Origin: UBA1858 sp964636225 | GTDB taxonomy: Bacteria; Pseudomonadota; Gammaproteobacteria; UBA4575 | Reading direction: 5' to 3' | Assembly (NCBI GenBank): GCA_964636225.1 | Contig: CAZWQM010000012.1 | Span: 1 to 44,486 of the forward strand | DNA: 44,486 bases | In this document: positions 1 to 8,428 of the stretch, in pieces | Position numbering within the stretch: position 1 is the first letter of the stretch | Layout: each line of letters begins with the position of its first letter | The notes under the pieces: generated by a model | What the model was told of the DNA's origin: nothing | Databases searched by the model: none | The model's input: only the letters and a program-made list of their open reading frames with translations | Made by a program: the position numbers and the translations under genes

Positions 1-149
1 AATCTTCAGGTCGGCAATAACCGGTAGCGCCATTGTTATTGGCATCAGCACGTGCAGTAGCATTCGATACAGATTGGTAATGGTAAGTCTGTCTGTTTGT
101 TCTGTATTTGACTTTGTAGTGGTATAGGGGGACACCTATCTGCTGTTCT
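1..149 (-). other. Unassigned edge sequence, possibly decayed integrase continuation
   Basis: On the minus strand this stretch follows the stop of the integrase fragment. Directly after that stop the same frame reads RTADR, which resembles the RAAER-type stretch found at this point in DUF6538-type integrases, but the frame then loses resemblance and stops. A second frame opens with ATG at 161-163 and runs off the left edge; it contains ARADAN, loosely like the ADAN segment further along in such integrases. It may therefore be frameshifted integrase remnant. An unrelated short partial gene is the alternative. No firm product can be given. Confidence 0.25.
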
Positions 150-482
150 CTAGAATGTTTCATTCCTATTTTTACCTTTACCTTTAATAGAAAAGTAAGT
201 ATCCAATGCAATACGCAAAGTGACTTCTATGGGTTGATTCAATAGAAAGTTTGAGCAGGGGATATCTGGCTGATTGATTCTAAGTTCTGCCCAGAAATTA
301 TCCAGTTGATATGTGAGTAGCTTTGAATACTTTGCTGCGTCTTTCCTAGAACGTGTTCTTAATGATTGGACAATTCTTGGTTGTTTGTAGTGATAACGAA
401 TGTCATATGGAACTAAACGACTGAAGTAGTAGATACCTCGTTTAGTAAAAGTATAGGGTGGGTTATTGCTTGTCTTCCGCAT
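150..482 (-). pseudogene. Truncated phage/island-type tyrosine recombinase (integrase), N-terminal part
   Basis: This 110-codon frame resembles the N-terminal arm-binding (DUF6538-like) region of site-specific tyrosine recombinases. The recognisable elements are a KRGIYYFSRLVP segment followed by an SLRTRSRKDAAKYS segment at about residues 14-52, and an ALDTYFSIKGKGK stretch near residues 91-103. Family members are about 350-450 residues; the core-binding and catalytic domain with its R-H-R-Y residues is absent here. The frame ends at a UAG (150-152). It starts 76 bases beyond the 3' end of a tRNA-Leu on the same strand, the usual position of an integrase at a tRNA attachment site. I infer a remnant of an integrated element that extended to the left. 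It is most likely non-functional. Confidence 0.7.
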
Positions 483-558
483 TGTCTACCATACCTCATA
501 GCATTAAGTTAAAAACTCAAGCTAATCAGTAAGATAAGATAGGTTGAACACTTATATG

Positions 559-643
559 TGGTGCCGAGGGCGAGAATCGAACTCGCACTTCCGAAGAAAC
601 CGGATTTTGAATCCGGCGCGTCTACCAATTCCGCCACCCCGGC
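559..643 (-). tRNA. tRNA-Leu (anticodon CAA)
   Basis: Read on the minus strand this is a complete 85-base class II tRNA. It has a GCCGGGG acceptor strand, a long variable arm, a GTTCGATTC T-loop region and an encoded CCA at 559-561. The anticodon stem encloses the loop TTCAAAA, giving anticodon CAA, which reads UUG leucine codons. Its 3' end faces the broken integrase, making it the likely attachment site of a past integration. Confidence 0.96.
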
Positions 644-661
644 ATATGCTATTGTTCGCGA

Positions 662-689
662 AGTGTAACCGAAACACCGATAACATCAA
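662..689 (-). promoter_or_regulatory. Candidate sigma-70 promoter for tRNA-Leu
   Basis: On the minus strand upstream of the tRNA there is a TTGATG -35 element (684-689) and a TACACT -10 element (662-667) with a 16-base spacer, followed by a GC-rich TCGCGA start region as is common for stable RNA promoters. The position, about 20 bases before the tRNA 5' end, fits. This is pattern matching only. Confidence 0.5.
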
Positions 690-747
690 GCATGCATACA
701 GTTTGACCTTGGTATTTATGACCCGCAGTTAAAATTTACCTGACTAA

Positions 748-1791
748 ATGAAACAAAACCACACTCAATTTAGCATGGAACTTTTCAATTATGAGCTACC
801 TAGAGAGCTGATTGCTCATGCGCCGGTCGCAGACCGCGATGGCAGTCGATTGCTGGTGGTATCTTGCTCGAAAGAAGATTTTCTGGACACGAGTTTTTCA
901 CAAATAGCGAATTATTTGCATTCAGGGGACTTGCTCATTCTTAACGACACAAAGGTGTTTCCTGCACGTTTACATGCGCACAAGGAGAGTGGCGGAAATG
1001 TTGAGATTATGGCGGAAAGAATTCTGCCGAATGGTCAGATCAAAGTGCAGTTGAAATCCAATCGCACACCCAGACAGGGTTCAAAATTAATCATCAATGA
1101 TGAACTGTCGGCCGAGGTAGGAGGGCGTTACGAAGAGTTTTTTATTCTCAAATTTCTGTCTGATTTGCCAGCATTAGAGATTTTTGAGCGCTACGGTCAT
1201 ATTCCACTGCCGCCATATATTGAGCGTGAAGATACACAGGAAGATATTGCGCGTTACCAGACGGTGTATGCGGATAAACCTGGCGCGGTAGCCGCACCTA
1301 CAGCAGGTCTGCATTTCACCCAGGCACTGCTGGCGAGATTACAGCAACAGGGCGTGAATCTCGAAACCATTACTCTGCACGTGGGGGCCGGCACGTTTAA
1401 ACCTGTCAAGGTGGAAGATCCGACTCAGCATAAAATGCATTCCGAGTTTATTCATGTGTCTGAATCTGTTTGTGAAAAAATTCGCCAAACTAAAAAGCAG
1501 GGTGGGCGTGTGATTGCAGTTGGTACCACCTGTGTGCGTGCGCTGGAATCCGCGGCCCTGAATCGTGAATTAAAAACGCTGACGGGTGATACGGATATAT
1601 TTATCTATCCAGGATTTGAGTTTAAAGTGGTTGATGCGCTGATCACCAATTTCCACTTGCCGCGCTCAACCCTGTTAATGTTAATCAGCGCATTTGCCGG
1701 GACAGAAAAAATACAACGGGCTTATCAGCACGCCATTCAGCAAAAGTATCGCTTCTATAGTTATGGCGATGCCATGTTGATCAGTAACTAA
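748..1791 (+). CDS. queA: S-adenosylmethionine:tRNA ribosyltransferase-isomerase QueA
   Basis: QueA transfers and isomerises the ribosyl group of S-adenosylmethionine onto preQ1 in tRNA to give epoxyqueuosine, the penultimate step of queuosine synthesis. The 347-residue product matches the family in length and motifs: YELPRELIAHAP near the N-terminus, LLILNDTKVFPARL around residue 70, a YQTVYA...GAVAAPTAGLHFT block in the middle, and the C-terminal LITNFHLPRSTLLMLISAFAG. The first ATG adds about nine residues to the usual start; the ATG at 775 is an alternative, and neither has a clear ribosome binding site. tgt, the preceding enzyme in the pathway, follows 26 bases downstream, so co-transcription is likely. 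Confidence 0.96.
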   Translation: MKQNHTQFSMELFNYELPRELIAHAPVADRDGSRLLVVSCSKEDFLDTSFSQIANYLHSGDLLILNDTKVFPARLHAHKESGGNVEIMAERILPNGQIKVQLKSNRTPRQGSKLIINDELSAEVGGRYEEFFILKFLSDLPALEIFERYGHIPLPPYIEREDTQEDIARYQTVYADKPGAVAAPTAGLHFTQALLARLQQQGVNLETITLHVGAGTFKPVKVEDPTQHKMHSEFIHVSESVCEKIRQTKKQGGRVIAVGTTCVRALESAALNRELKTLTGDTDIFIYPGFEFKVVDALITNFHLPRSTLLMLISAFAGTEKIQRAYQHAIQQKYRFYSYGDAMLISN

Positions 1792-1817
1792 CATGCTAAT
1801 TTCTTTTTAATAAAATT

Positions 1818-2942
1818 ATGGGTATCGCAGATTTTAAATTACAGGCGAGTAGTGCCGGTGCGCGCGCCGGCACCCTGCTGACCCGCCGCGGGGAAATAAA
1901 AACACCTATCTTTATGCCGGTGGGTACATATGGCTCGGTCAAGGGTGTGACCGCCGAAGAACTAAAATTCTGTGGAAGTGAAATTATTCTGGGGAATACC
2001 TTTCATTTAATGTTGCGCCCGGGTACCGAGGTCGTGAAGAAATTCGGTGGACTGCAGGAGTTTATGCATTGGCCTGGACCTATCCTGACCGATTCCGGTG
2101 GTTTTCAGGTGTTCAGTCTTGCAGCCAATCGAAAAATTTCAGAACAAGGAGTGAAGTTTAAATCACCAATTGATGGTTCCATGGTCGATCTGGATCCGGA
2201 AATTTCCATGCGAGTACAAGGAGAACTGGGTTCCGATATAGTGATGATCTTTGATGAATGCACTCCCTATCCCTCCACGCATGAACAGGCGGCTGAGTCG
2301 ATGAGATTATCCGCGCGCTGGGCAAAACGCAGTAAACAAGCGCATGGTGACAATAATGCCGCACTGTTTGGCATTGTTCAGGGAGGAATGTATAAAGATC
2401 TGCGTGACGAGTCACTTTCCACGCTCAAGGAGATCGGCTTTGATGGTTATGCTATCGGTGGGCTTTCGGTGGGCGAACCGGCAGAGCAGCGCATACAAGT
2501 ACTGGATTATCTGCAGGACAAAATGCCGGCGGATAAGGCGCGTTATCTTATGGGAGTGGGTAAACCGGAAGATATTGTGGAGGCGGTGGCGCGCGGTATC
2601 GATATGTTTGACTGTGTAATACCTACCCGAAATGCACGCAATGGCTACTTGTATACAAGCAATGGTGTGCTGAGAATACGCAATCAGCAATATCAATATG
2701 ATCAGCGACCCATTGATGAGTATTGTGACTGCTATACCTGCCAGAACTATTCACGGGCCTATCTGAAGCATCTGGATAAATGCGGAGAAATGCTGGGAGG
2801 CCGACTCAATACCATTCATAACCTGAGTTATTTCCACCGTTTGATGAGGCAAATGAGAGGGGCGATCCTTGCCGGGGAATTTGCCCGTTTTTACGATGAA
2901 TTTTATATAGCAAGGCAGACAAGCGGGTCTTATGTGGCATAA
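1818..2942 (+). CDS. tgt: tRNA-guanine transglycosylase Tgt
   Basis: Tgt exchanges guanine 34 for preQ1 in tRNAs with GUN anticodons. The 374-residue length is that of bacterial Tgt. Visible hallmarks are the LTDSGGFQVFSL active-site segment near residue 90, GGLSVGEP near 215, and DCVIPTRNARNG near 264, whose first Asp is the expected nucleophile. A CDCYTC...H zinc-binding cluster follows near residue 304. It lies between queA and yajC-secDF, the standard gammaproteobacterial order. Substrate preQ1 would be supplied in part by queF, located about 21 kb away in this window. Confidence 0.97.
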   Translation: MGIADFKLQASSAGARAGTLLTRRGEIKTPIFMPVGTYGSVKGVTAEELKFCGSEIILGNTFHLMLRPGTEVVKKFGGLQEFMHWPGPILTDSGGFQVFSLAANRKISEQGVKFKSPIDGSMVDLDPEISMRVQGELGSDIVMIFDECTPYPSTHEQAAESMRLSARWAKRSKQAHGDNNAALFGIVQGGMYKDLRDESLSTLKEIGFDGYAIGGLSVGEPAEQRIQVLDYLQDKMPADKARYLMGVGKPEDIVEAVARGIDMFDCVIPTRNARNGYLYTSNGVLRIRNQQYQYDQRPIDEYCDCYTCQNYSRAYLKHLDKCGEMLGGRLNTIHNLSYFHRLMRQMRGAILAGEFARFYDEFYIARQTSGSYVA

Positions 2943-2989
2943 TACGCCGCTTTCATATTAAGACGGGCAAAGCCCATGAGGGATGGATT

Positions 2990-3319
2990 ATGTTTTTTAT
3001 AAGTAATGCGCATGCAGAAGCCGCCGCGCCACAACAGGCCGGAGGTGGAACCGAGATGCTGGTGATGATAGGCATATTTTTCATCATTATGTATTTTATG
3101 ATTATTCGTCCTCAGCAAAAGAGACAAAAAGAACACAATGCGCTGATGGCATCACTCACTAAAGGGGATGAAGTGGTGACTAACGGTGGCATGATGGGAA
3201 AAATAAAAAGTGTGGGTGATGATGTCATTCGTATCGAGCTGGCTGAAAACGTCATCATTAAAGTACAAAAGCATGCGATCGCCAGTGTGCTGCCAAAAGG
3301 GACTTTAAACCAGGAGTAA
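2990..3319 (+). CDS. yajC: Sec translocon accessory subunit YajC
   Basis: YajC is a small inner-membrane protein that associates with SecD and SecF at the SecYEG channel. The 109-residue product has a short N-terminal region, one strongly hydrophobic segment at about residues 23-42 ending in the family signature IIRPQQKRQKEH, and a cytoplasmic tail with GDEVVTNGGMMGKI. A purine-rich GAGGGA ribosome binding site precedes the ATG. secD follows after 39 bases and secF after that, so the three are probably one transcript. Confidence 0.95.
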   Translation: MFFISNAHAEAAAPQQAGGGTEMLVMIGIFFIIMYFMIIRPQQKRQKEHNALMASLTKGDEVVTNGGMMGKIKSVGDDVIRIELAENVIIKVQKHAIASVLPKGTLNQE

Positions 3320-3358
3320 CCGCTTAATACATATTCAAGCGAGTTTCAGGAAAATTAC

Positions 3359-5227
3359 ATGATCAATCACTATCCGTTTTGGAAAAACGCAATGCTGCTG
3401 AGCATACTGGTTATCGCAGTAATCTATGCATTGCCAAACCTGTTTCCAGAAGATCCGTCTATTCAAATATCCCACAAAAGTGGTGAACTGCCTGCTGGTT
3501 TGCAGGCACAGGTGGAAGCCATCCTAGACCAATATAAGGTTGTCAGTAAGGGCATCGAAGTGACGGAAACACAGCAAATGCTGGTTCGCTTTGACGACAC
3601 CGATACTCAGCTGATTGCGGCCGATGAGCTAAAAAGCACATTGGACTCTCAGCATATCGTGGCACTGAATCTGGCGCCGGCGGTACCTAACTGGTTGCGC
3701 GCTTTAAATGCCAGTCCAATGAGCTTGGGGCTGGACTTGCGTGGTGGCGTGCATTTTCTGCTACAGGTGGATATTGATGCGGCCATTACTAAAGCGCTGG
3801 ACCGCTATGAAGGTGAGTTCAGAGCCGCTCTGCGTGATAAGAAAATTCGCTATGTTTCTGTCAACCATGACGGTGTGGGTTTGATTATCAAATTTCGTGA
3901 TCAGGAAAATCTGCAGGCTAGCCTTGACGAGTTGAAGAACACTTTCAGAGCCGATCTGGATATTGCTGAAGTGGAATCCGACAAAGGTTTTGATCTTCGC
4001 GCCGACTTTAAGGAAACTGCAAAACAAGAATTACAGGCATTTGCTGTACAGCAAAATACCACCACCCTTCGAAAACGAGTCAACGAGCTGGGCGTCGCGG
4101 AACCCGTTATTCAAAGACAGGGACTGGACCGAATTGTTGTTCAGCTTCCTGGTGTTCAGGATACCGCCCAGGCTAAAAATATTCTGGGTGCTACGGCCAC
4201 GCTGGAATTTCGTATGGTGGATGAACAGGGGGATGCCTATGCGGCTAAACAAACAAGCCAAATACCTGTTGGCGATAAATTGTATTACGAACGCAATGGC
4301 AATCCTGTATTGCTCAAGCGCAAGCCCAAACTTGAGGGTGAATATATTACCGATGCTTCTTCCGGTATTGATCAGGATTCGGCAGGTCCTGCAGTATTTA
4401 TCAATCTGGACGGAGAAGGTGCGCGCAAGTTTCGTAAAATTACCGGAGAAAATATCAAGCGTTTAATGGCGGTGGTGTTTATTGAAAACAAATCCGAATA
4501 TTATAAAGATGAGGATGGCATCCTTAAAACGCGTACGCGTAAAATTGAAGAAGTCATTAATATTGCGCGCATACAGGACGAGTTAAGTCATCGCTTTCAA
4601 ATTACCGGTCTGGATTCCACGCATGAAGCGCGCAATCTGGCGTTGCTGTTAAGAGCCGGCGCGTTGGCAGCCCCTATGAGTATTATTGAAGAACGTACCA
4701 TCGGCCCCAGCTTGGGTCAGCAGAATATCGATCAGGGTAAACAGTCCGTTATTCTGGGCATGATTCTGGTGATGGTTTTCATGGTGCTGTATTACCGTGT
4801 GTTTGGCATTGTTGCCGACATTGCTTTGTTTGTGAATCTTTTACTAATTGTCGCCGTGTTATCCATGATTCCCGGTGCAACGCTGACCTTGCCAGGCATC
4901 GCCGGGATTGTACTAACCGTAGGTATGGCCGTGGATGCCAATGTGCTCATATTTGAGCGCATCCGTGAAGAGTTAAGCAATGGCAATTCGCCTCAGGCAA
5001 GCATACATGCCGGTTATGAAAAAGCATTGTCGACTATTGCCGATGCTAACGTCACGACACTGATAGCTGCGATTGTGCTGTTTACGTTTGGAACCGGACC
5101 GATTAAAGGTTTTGCCGTCACGCTTTCTATTGGTATTTTATGTTCCATGCTGACAGCGATTATGGGTACACGCGCGATCATTAATTTAATTTACGGAAAT
5201 AAAAAGGCGCCTACACTGGCGATATAA
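3359..5227 (+). CDS. secD: Protein translocase subunit SecD
   Basis: SecD is an RND-family inner-membrane protein that uses the proton motive force to pull exported proteins through SecYEG. The 622-residue product has an N-terminal transmembrane segment (about 10-28), the GLDLRGGVHFLLQVD signature after about residue 120, and a large periplasmic part. It ends in a C-terminal five-helix membrane domain with GIAGIVLTVGMAVDANVLIFERIREE, including the conserved Asp of the transmembrane region. Length is close to E. coli SecD. It ends 5 bases before secF. Confidence 0.97.
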   Translation: MINHYPFWKNAMLLSILVIAVIYALPNLFPEDPSIQISHKSGELPAGLQAQVEAILDQYKVVSKGIEVTETQQMLVRFDDTDTQLIAADELKSTLDSQHIVALNLAPAVPNWLRALNASPMSLGLDLRGGVHFLLQVDIDAAITKALDRYEGEFRAALRDKKIRYVSVNHDGVGLIIKFRDQENLQASLDELKNTFRADLDIAEVESDKGFDLRADFKETAKQELQAFAVQQNTTTLRKRVNELGVAEPVIQRQGLDRIVVQLPGVQDTAQAKNILGATATLEFRMVDEQGDAYAAKQTSQIPVGDKLYYERNGNPVLLKRKPKLEGEYITDASSGIDQDSAGPAVFINLDGEGARKFRKITGENIKRLMAVVFIENKSEYYKDEDGILKTRTRKIEEVINIARIQDELSHRFQITGLDSTHEARNLALLLRAGALAAPMSIIEERTIGPSLGQQNIDQGKQSVILGMILVMVFMVLYYRVFGIVADIALFVNLLLIVAVLSMIPGATLTLPGIAGIVLTVGMAVDANVLIFERIREELSNGNSPQASIHAGYEKALSTIADANVTTLIAAIVLFTFGTGPIKGFAVTLSIGILCSMLTAIMGTRAIINLIYGNKKAPTLAI

Positions 5228-5232
5228 AAATT

Positions 5233-6165
5233 ATGCAAGTAAGAGGTATCTCACTGAATATTGATTTTCTAGGCAAAAAGAATATTGCCCTGATTGTTTC
5301 AGCTATTTTGATCGTCATTTCCATCGCCTCAATGGCCATACGAGGGTTGAATCTTGGAATTGATTTTACCGGTGGAACACTGGTTGAAGTGGGTTACAGT
5401 GATGCTGTTGAACTGGATCCGATACGAACGGCTTTGAATAACGCACAGTTTCCCGATGCCATCGTTCAACACTTTGGAACTGCCAAAGATGTGTTGATTC
5501 GTCTGCCATCAGTCAATGATGTCAATGCTTCAGAGCTAAGCAATAAAGTCTTATCTGCGTTACAGCCCACAGGTGATTTGACAATGCGCCGGGTTGAATT
5601 TGTCGGGCCTCAGGTGGGTGAAGAACTTCGTGATGATGGTGGTCTCGCTGTACTTTATTCTTTGTTCGGTATTCTGATTTATGTCGCGCTGAGATTTGAA
5701 TATCGATTTGCATTGGGTTCCGTAGTGGCACTCATCCATGACGTTATCATTACCATCGGCTTCTTCTCCGTAACCCAAGCTGAATTTGATCTGACTGTAT
5801 TAGCCGCGGTGCTGGCGGTCATCGGTTATAGTTTGAATGACACAATCGTTGTATTTGACCGTATTCGCGAGAATTTCCGCCGCATGCGCAAGTGGAGTGC
5901 GATGGAGGTTATTAACGTATCCATTAACCAAACCATCTCGCGTACTCTGGTCACTTCGCTAACCACGTTGCTAGTGCTTCTGGCCTTGTTCTTTATAGGC
6001 GGTGAGGTAATACATTCATTTGCACTGGCATTGATTTTGGGCGTGGTGGTAGGTACCTACTCTTCAATTTATATTGCCAGCGCGATGCTAGTACTGCTTA
6101 AAGTGACATCTGAAGATTTGATCCCTGCAGAAAAAGATACCGAAGAATTGGATCAGATTCCTTAG
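5233..6165 (+). CDS. secF: Protein translocase subunit SecF
   Basis: SecF pairs with SecD in the accessory translocase complex. The 310-residue product shows one N-terminal membrane helix, the GLNLGIDFTGGTLVEV signature at about residues 38-53, a periplasmic domain, then five membrane helices carrying VIGYSLNDTIVVFDRIREN. The ATG lies 5 bases after the secD stop, so translation is probably coupled. It ends in UAG and faces the convergent suhB with only 17 bases between them. Confidence 0.97.
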   Translation: MQVRGISLNIDFLGKKNIALIVSAILIVISIASMAIRGLNLGIDFTGGTLVEVGYSDAVELDPIRTALNNAQFPDAIVQHFGTAKDVLIRLPSVNDVNASELSNKVLSALQPTGDLTMRRVEFVGPQVGEELRDDGGLAVLYSLFGILIYVALRFEYRFALGSVVALIHDVIITIGFFSVTQAEFDLTVLAAVLAVIGYSLNDTIVVFDRIRENFRRMRKWSAMEVINVSINQTISRTLVTSLTTLLVLLALFFIGGEVIHSFALALILGVVVGTYSSIYIASAMLVLLKVTSEDLIPAEKDTEELDQIP

Positions 6166-6182
6166 CTGGTATTTAATAGTTC

Positions 6183-6977
6183 CTATTTGGAAGAATTTTT
6201 CGCCGCGTTATTCAGTGTAGTAATAAAGCTTTTATAAAGTTGCGGATTGGCGGCAACAATATCGCCACTGTGCATGAAAGTCTGACCTCCATCCATATCG
6301 CTTACCAGGCCACCGGCTTCCTGAATCAGTAATACACCTGCGGCAATATCCCAGATATTCAGGCCAAATTCCCAGAAGGCGTCAAAACGTCCCGCTGCAA
6401 CATAGGCAAGATCCAAAGCGGCAGAGCCTGCACGTCGAATACCGGATGTTCTTGCCAGCAAGGCACTGAGTGTGGCGAGATAAACATCCAGCTCCTGATC
6501 TGTACGGTAAGGTAGCCCTGTACCAATCAGGCTGCCGGAGATATCGTTTTGCCGGCTTACACGAATACGCCGATTGTTTAAAGTTGCACCTTCACCGCGA
6601 GAGGCGCAAAACAGCTCTTCTTTAAAGGGGTCATACACCACACCCAGTTGTAGTTTGTTATTTTCTCGCATGGCGATCGACACTGAAAACTGAGGGATGC
6701 CGTGCAAATAGTTGGTGGTACCATCAAGAGGGTCGATAATCCATTCACACTCGTCGCCACTTTGCTGACCAGACTCTTCAGCAATGATGGCATGACTAGG
6801 GTATGCTTTCTGGATAACAGCAATGATCGACTTTTCGGCCTGGTAATCTACTTCGCTGACAAAGTCATTGGCCCCTTTGCTATGTACCTTTAAATCATGA
6901 ATACGATCCATGTTGCGTAAAATGATTTGACCCGCGGCTCGGGCTGCGCTGATCGCAATATTTAATGCGGGTTTCAT
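6183..6977 (-). CDS. suhB: Inositol-1-monophosphatase family protein SuhB
   Basis: SuhB is a Mg2+-dependent inositol monophosphatase that in E. coli also acts in rRNA transcription antitermination complexes and ribosome maturation. The 264-residue product has the metal-binding motifs: AEESG near residue 66, DPLDGTTNYLHG near 83, and WDIAAGVLL near 210. E. coli SuhB is 267 residues. It is divergent from trmJ, as in E. coli. The stop is UAG. Whether it binds the transcription machinery here cannot be read from sequence. Confidence 0.94.
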   Translation of the reverse strand: MKPALNIAISAARAAGQIILRNMDRIHDLKVHSKGANDFVSEVDYQAEKSIIAVIQKAYPSHAIIAEESGQQSGDECEWIIDPLDGTTNYLHGIPQFSVSIAMRENNKLQLGVVYDPFKEELFCASRGEGATLNNRRIRVSRQNDISGSLIGTGLPYRTDQELDVYLATLSALLARTSGIRRAGSAALDLAYVAAGRFDAFWEFGLNIWDIAAGVLLIQEAGGLVSDMDGGQTFMHSGDIVAANPQLYKSFITTLNNAAKNSSK

Positions 6978-7053
6978 AATCTAACTAAGGGCATTGGTGT
7001 GAATTGGCGGCAAAGAGTATCAAAGAAGAATCTGTTTGTAAGCCTATTAATTT

Positions 7054-7794
7054 ATGAAAGATGATCAAATAACAATGAAGCCGCCAAAAATTATCATGGT
7101 TGAAACTTCTCACCCGGGAAATATCGGTGCTGCGGCACGCGCCATGAAAACCATGTGTCTTAGTGATATTGTACTGGTGCAGCCCAAAGTGTTTCCCGAT
7201 CCGATTGCTTTTGCACGTGCTTCAGGGGCAGCGGATATTCTGGAAAATGCGCGTCGCTGTGAAACATTGCCCGAGGCGATTGCAGACTGTCAGAAAGTAG
7301 TAGGAATCACCGCGCGTAATCGCCGACTTTCGGCCCCAGTGGTGACTCCTGGACAATTAATGCAGCAAATGAAACAAGATGGAGAAAACATTCAGGTGGC
7401 CTGGGTGTTTGGGCGCGAACGAAATGGATTAAGCAATGAAGAGATAGACCTGTGTACGAGTGTCTGTACCATACCTTCCAATCCGGATTATGGATCGCTG
7501 AACATTGCGGCCGCCATACAGATACTTTGTTATGAATGGTATGTGTCAGGTATGGTGCCACCTCCAGATAAAAACGATGTAAAACAAACATCACAAAATG
7601 AGCTGGCCTCGATCAGCGAAAGAGAAGGATTTTACGAGCATTTATGGCAGGCGTTAGCTAAGATTGACTTTTTGGATCAGGAAAATCCCATACCTTTAAT
7701 GCGTAAATTAAGGCGTCTGTTTGATCGAGCGAAACTTAGCCGAGCTGAAATCAATATCCTTAGGGGTATATTAAAAAATATTATAAATCAATAA
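7054..7794 (+). CDS. trmJ: tRNA (cytidine/uridine-2'-O-)-methyltransferase TrmJ
   Basis: TrmJ is a SPOUT-family dimeric methyltransferase that 2'-O-methylates position 32 of several tRNAs. The 246-residue product has the N-terminal VETSHPGNIGAAARAMKTM motif and the knot motifs VFGRERNGLSNEE (about residues 127-139) and NPDYGSLNIAAAIQI (about 151-165). The C-terminus RRLFDRAKLSRAEINILRGIL is typical. The first ATG is used, but ATG 7075, seven codons in, is equally possible by alignment. The nearby iscR follows, as in many gammaproteobacteria. Confidence 0.94.
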   Translation: MKDDQITMKPPKIIMVETSHPGNIGAAARAMKTMCLSDIVLVQPKVFPDPIAFARASGAADILENARRCETLPEAIADCQKVVGITARNRRLSAPVVTPGQLMQQMKQDGENIQVAWVFGRERNGLSNEEIDLCTSVCTIPSNPDYGSLNIAAAIQILCYEWYVSGMVPPPDKNDVKQTSQNELASISEREGFYEHLWQALAKIDFLDQENPIPLMRKLRRLFDRAKLSRAEINILRGILKNIINQ

Positions 7795-7853
7795 TTTATT
7801 TGATTTTTTTGGTTTCATCCAGTGTTACGTACAAGCTATCTAGCCCTTTAGTA

Positions 7854-7887
7854 ATACTTGACCAAATTAGTCGGGTATTGTTATCAT
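7854..7887 (+). promoter_or_regulatory. IscR-type operator overlapping the isc promoter
   Basis: Positions 7854-7878 match the type 1 IscR site: an ATACTTGAC half, an A/T-rich centre, then AGTCGGGTAT. The operator contains a TTGACC -35 element (7858-7863); an 18-base spacer leads to TATCAT (7882-7887) as -10. An operator over the promoter of iscR is the known arrangement for autorepression by [2Fe-2S]-IscR. The sequence match is strong; the regulation is inferred from the family. Confidence 0.85.
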
Positions 7888-7916
7888 TTTTACCAGACAG
7901 ACAATGGTGATTGATT

Positions 7917-8390
7917 ATGAAATTGAGTACTAAAGGTAGATATGCTGTAACCGCAATGTTTGATGTGGCGATACATCAGACTGAAGGTCCGGTGTCGCTG
8001 AGCGATATTTCGGATCGACAGGGCATTTCACTTTCATACTTGGAACAATTATTTGGCCGCATGCGCCGTCAGGGGCTGGTGGCCAGTACACGTGGACCGG
8101 GTGGTGGTTATCGTCTGGCCAGTTCTGCCAACCAGATTGCTATTGCAGATATCATTACTGCCGTGGATGAAAGTGTCGATGCGACTCGCTGCGGAGGCAA
8201 TGCGGATTGCCAAAATCGACAGCGTTGTCTGACCCATGAATTGTGGGAAGAATTAAGCACGCAAATTCACACGTTTCTTTCGGGAATCACTCTTGAAGAT
8301 GCCATAAACAAACAGCGTGTGGTTGAAGTCGCAGAGAGACAAAACCGCATGCTGGACAGTGAGTCGACGATGAACCTGAAGCAGGCATAA
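7917..8390 (+). CDS. iscR: Fe-S cluster-sensing repressor IscR
   Basis: IscR is an Rrf2-family winged-helix regulator that binds a [2Fe-2S] cluster and represses the isc operon when clusters are plentiful. The start is set at the ATG giving MKLSTKGRYAVTAMFDVA, which matches the family; an in-frame UUG six bases upstream is less likely. The product has 157 residues, with the helix-turn-helix at about 26-66 and the cluster ligands Cys92, Cys98 and Cys104 plus His107, spaced exactly as in E. coli. It is first in the operon, 38 bases before iscS. Confidence 0.97.
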   Translation: MKLSTKGRYAVTAMFDVAIHQTEGPVSLSDISDRQGISLSYLEQLFGRMRRQGLVASTRGPGGGYRLASSANQIAIADIITAVDESVDATRCGGNADCQNRQRCLTHELWEELSTQIHTFLSGITLEDAINKQRVVEVAERQNRMLDSESTMNLKQA

Positions 8391-8428
8391 CGTGTTTAAA
8401 GAATAGAATTAAATAAAAGGAATAATCC

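Noticed and set aside
544..732. Plus-strand open frame across the tRNA-Leu
   Set aside because: It reads through the complement of a well-formed tRNA gene and its promoter, so it is not coding.
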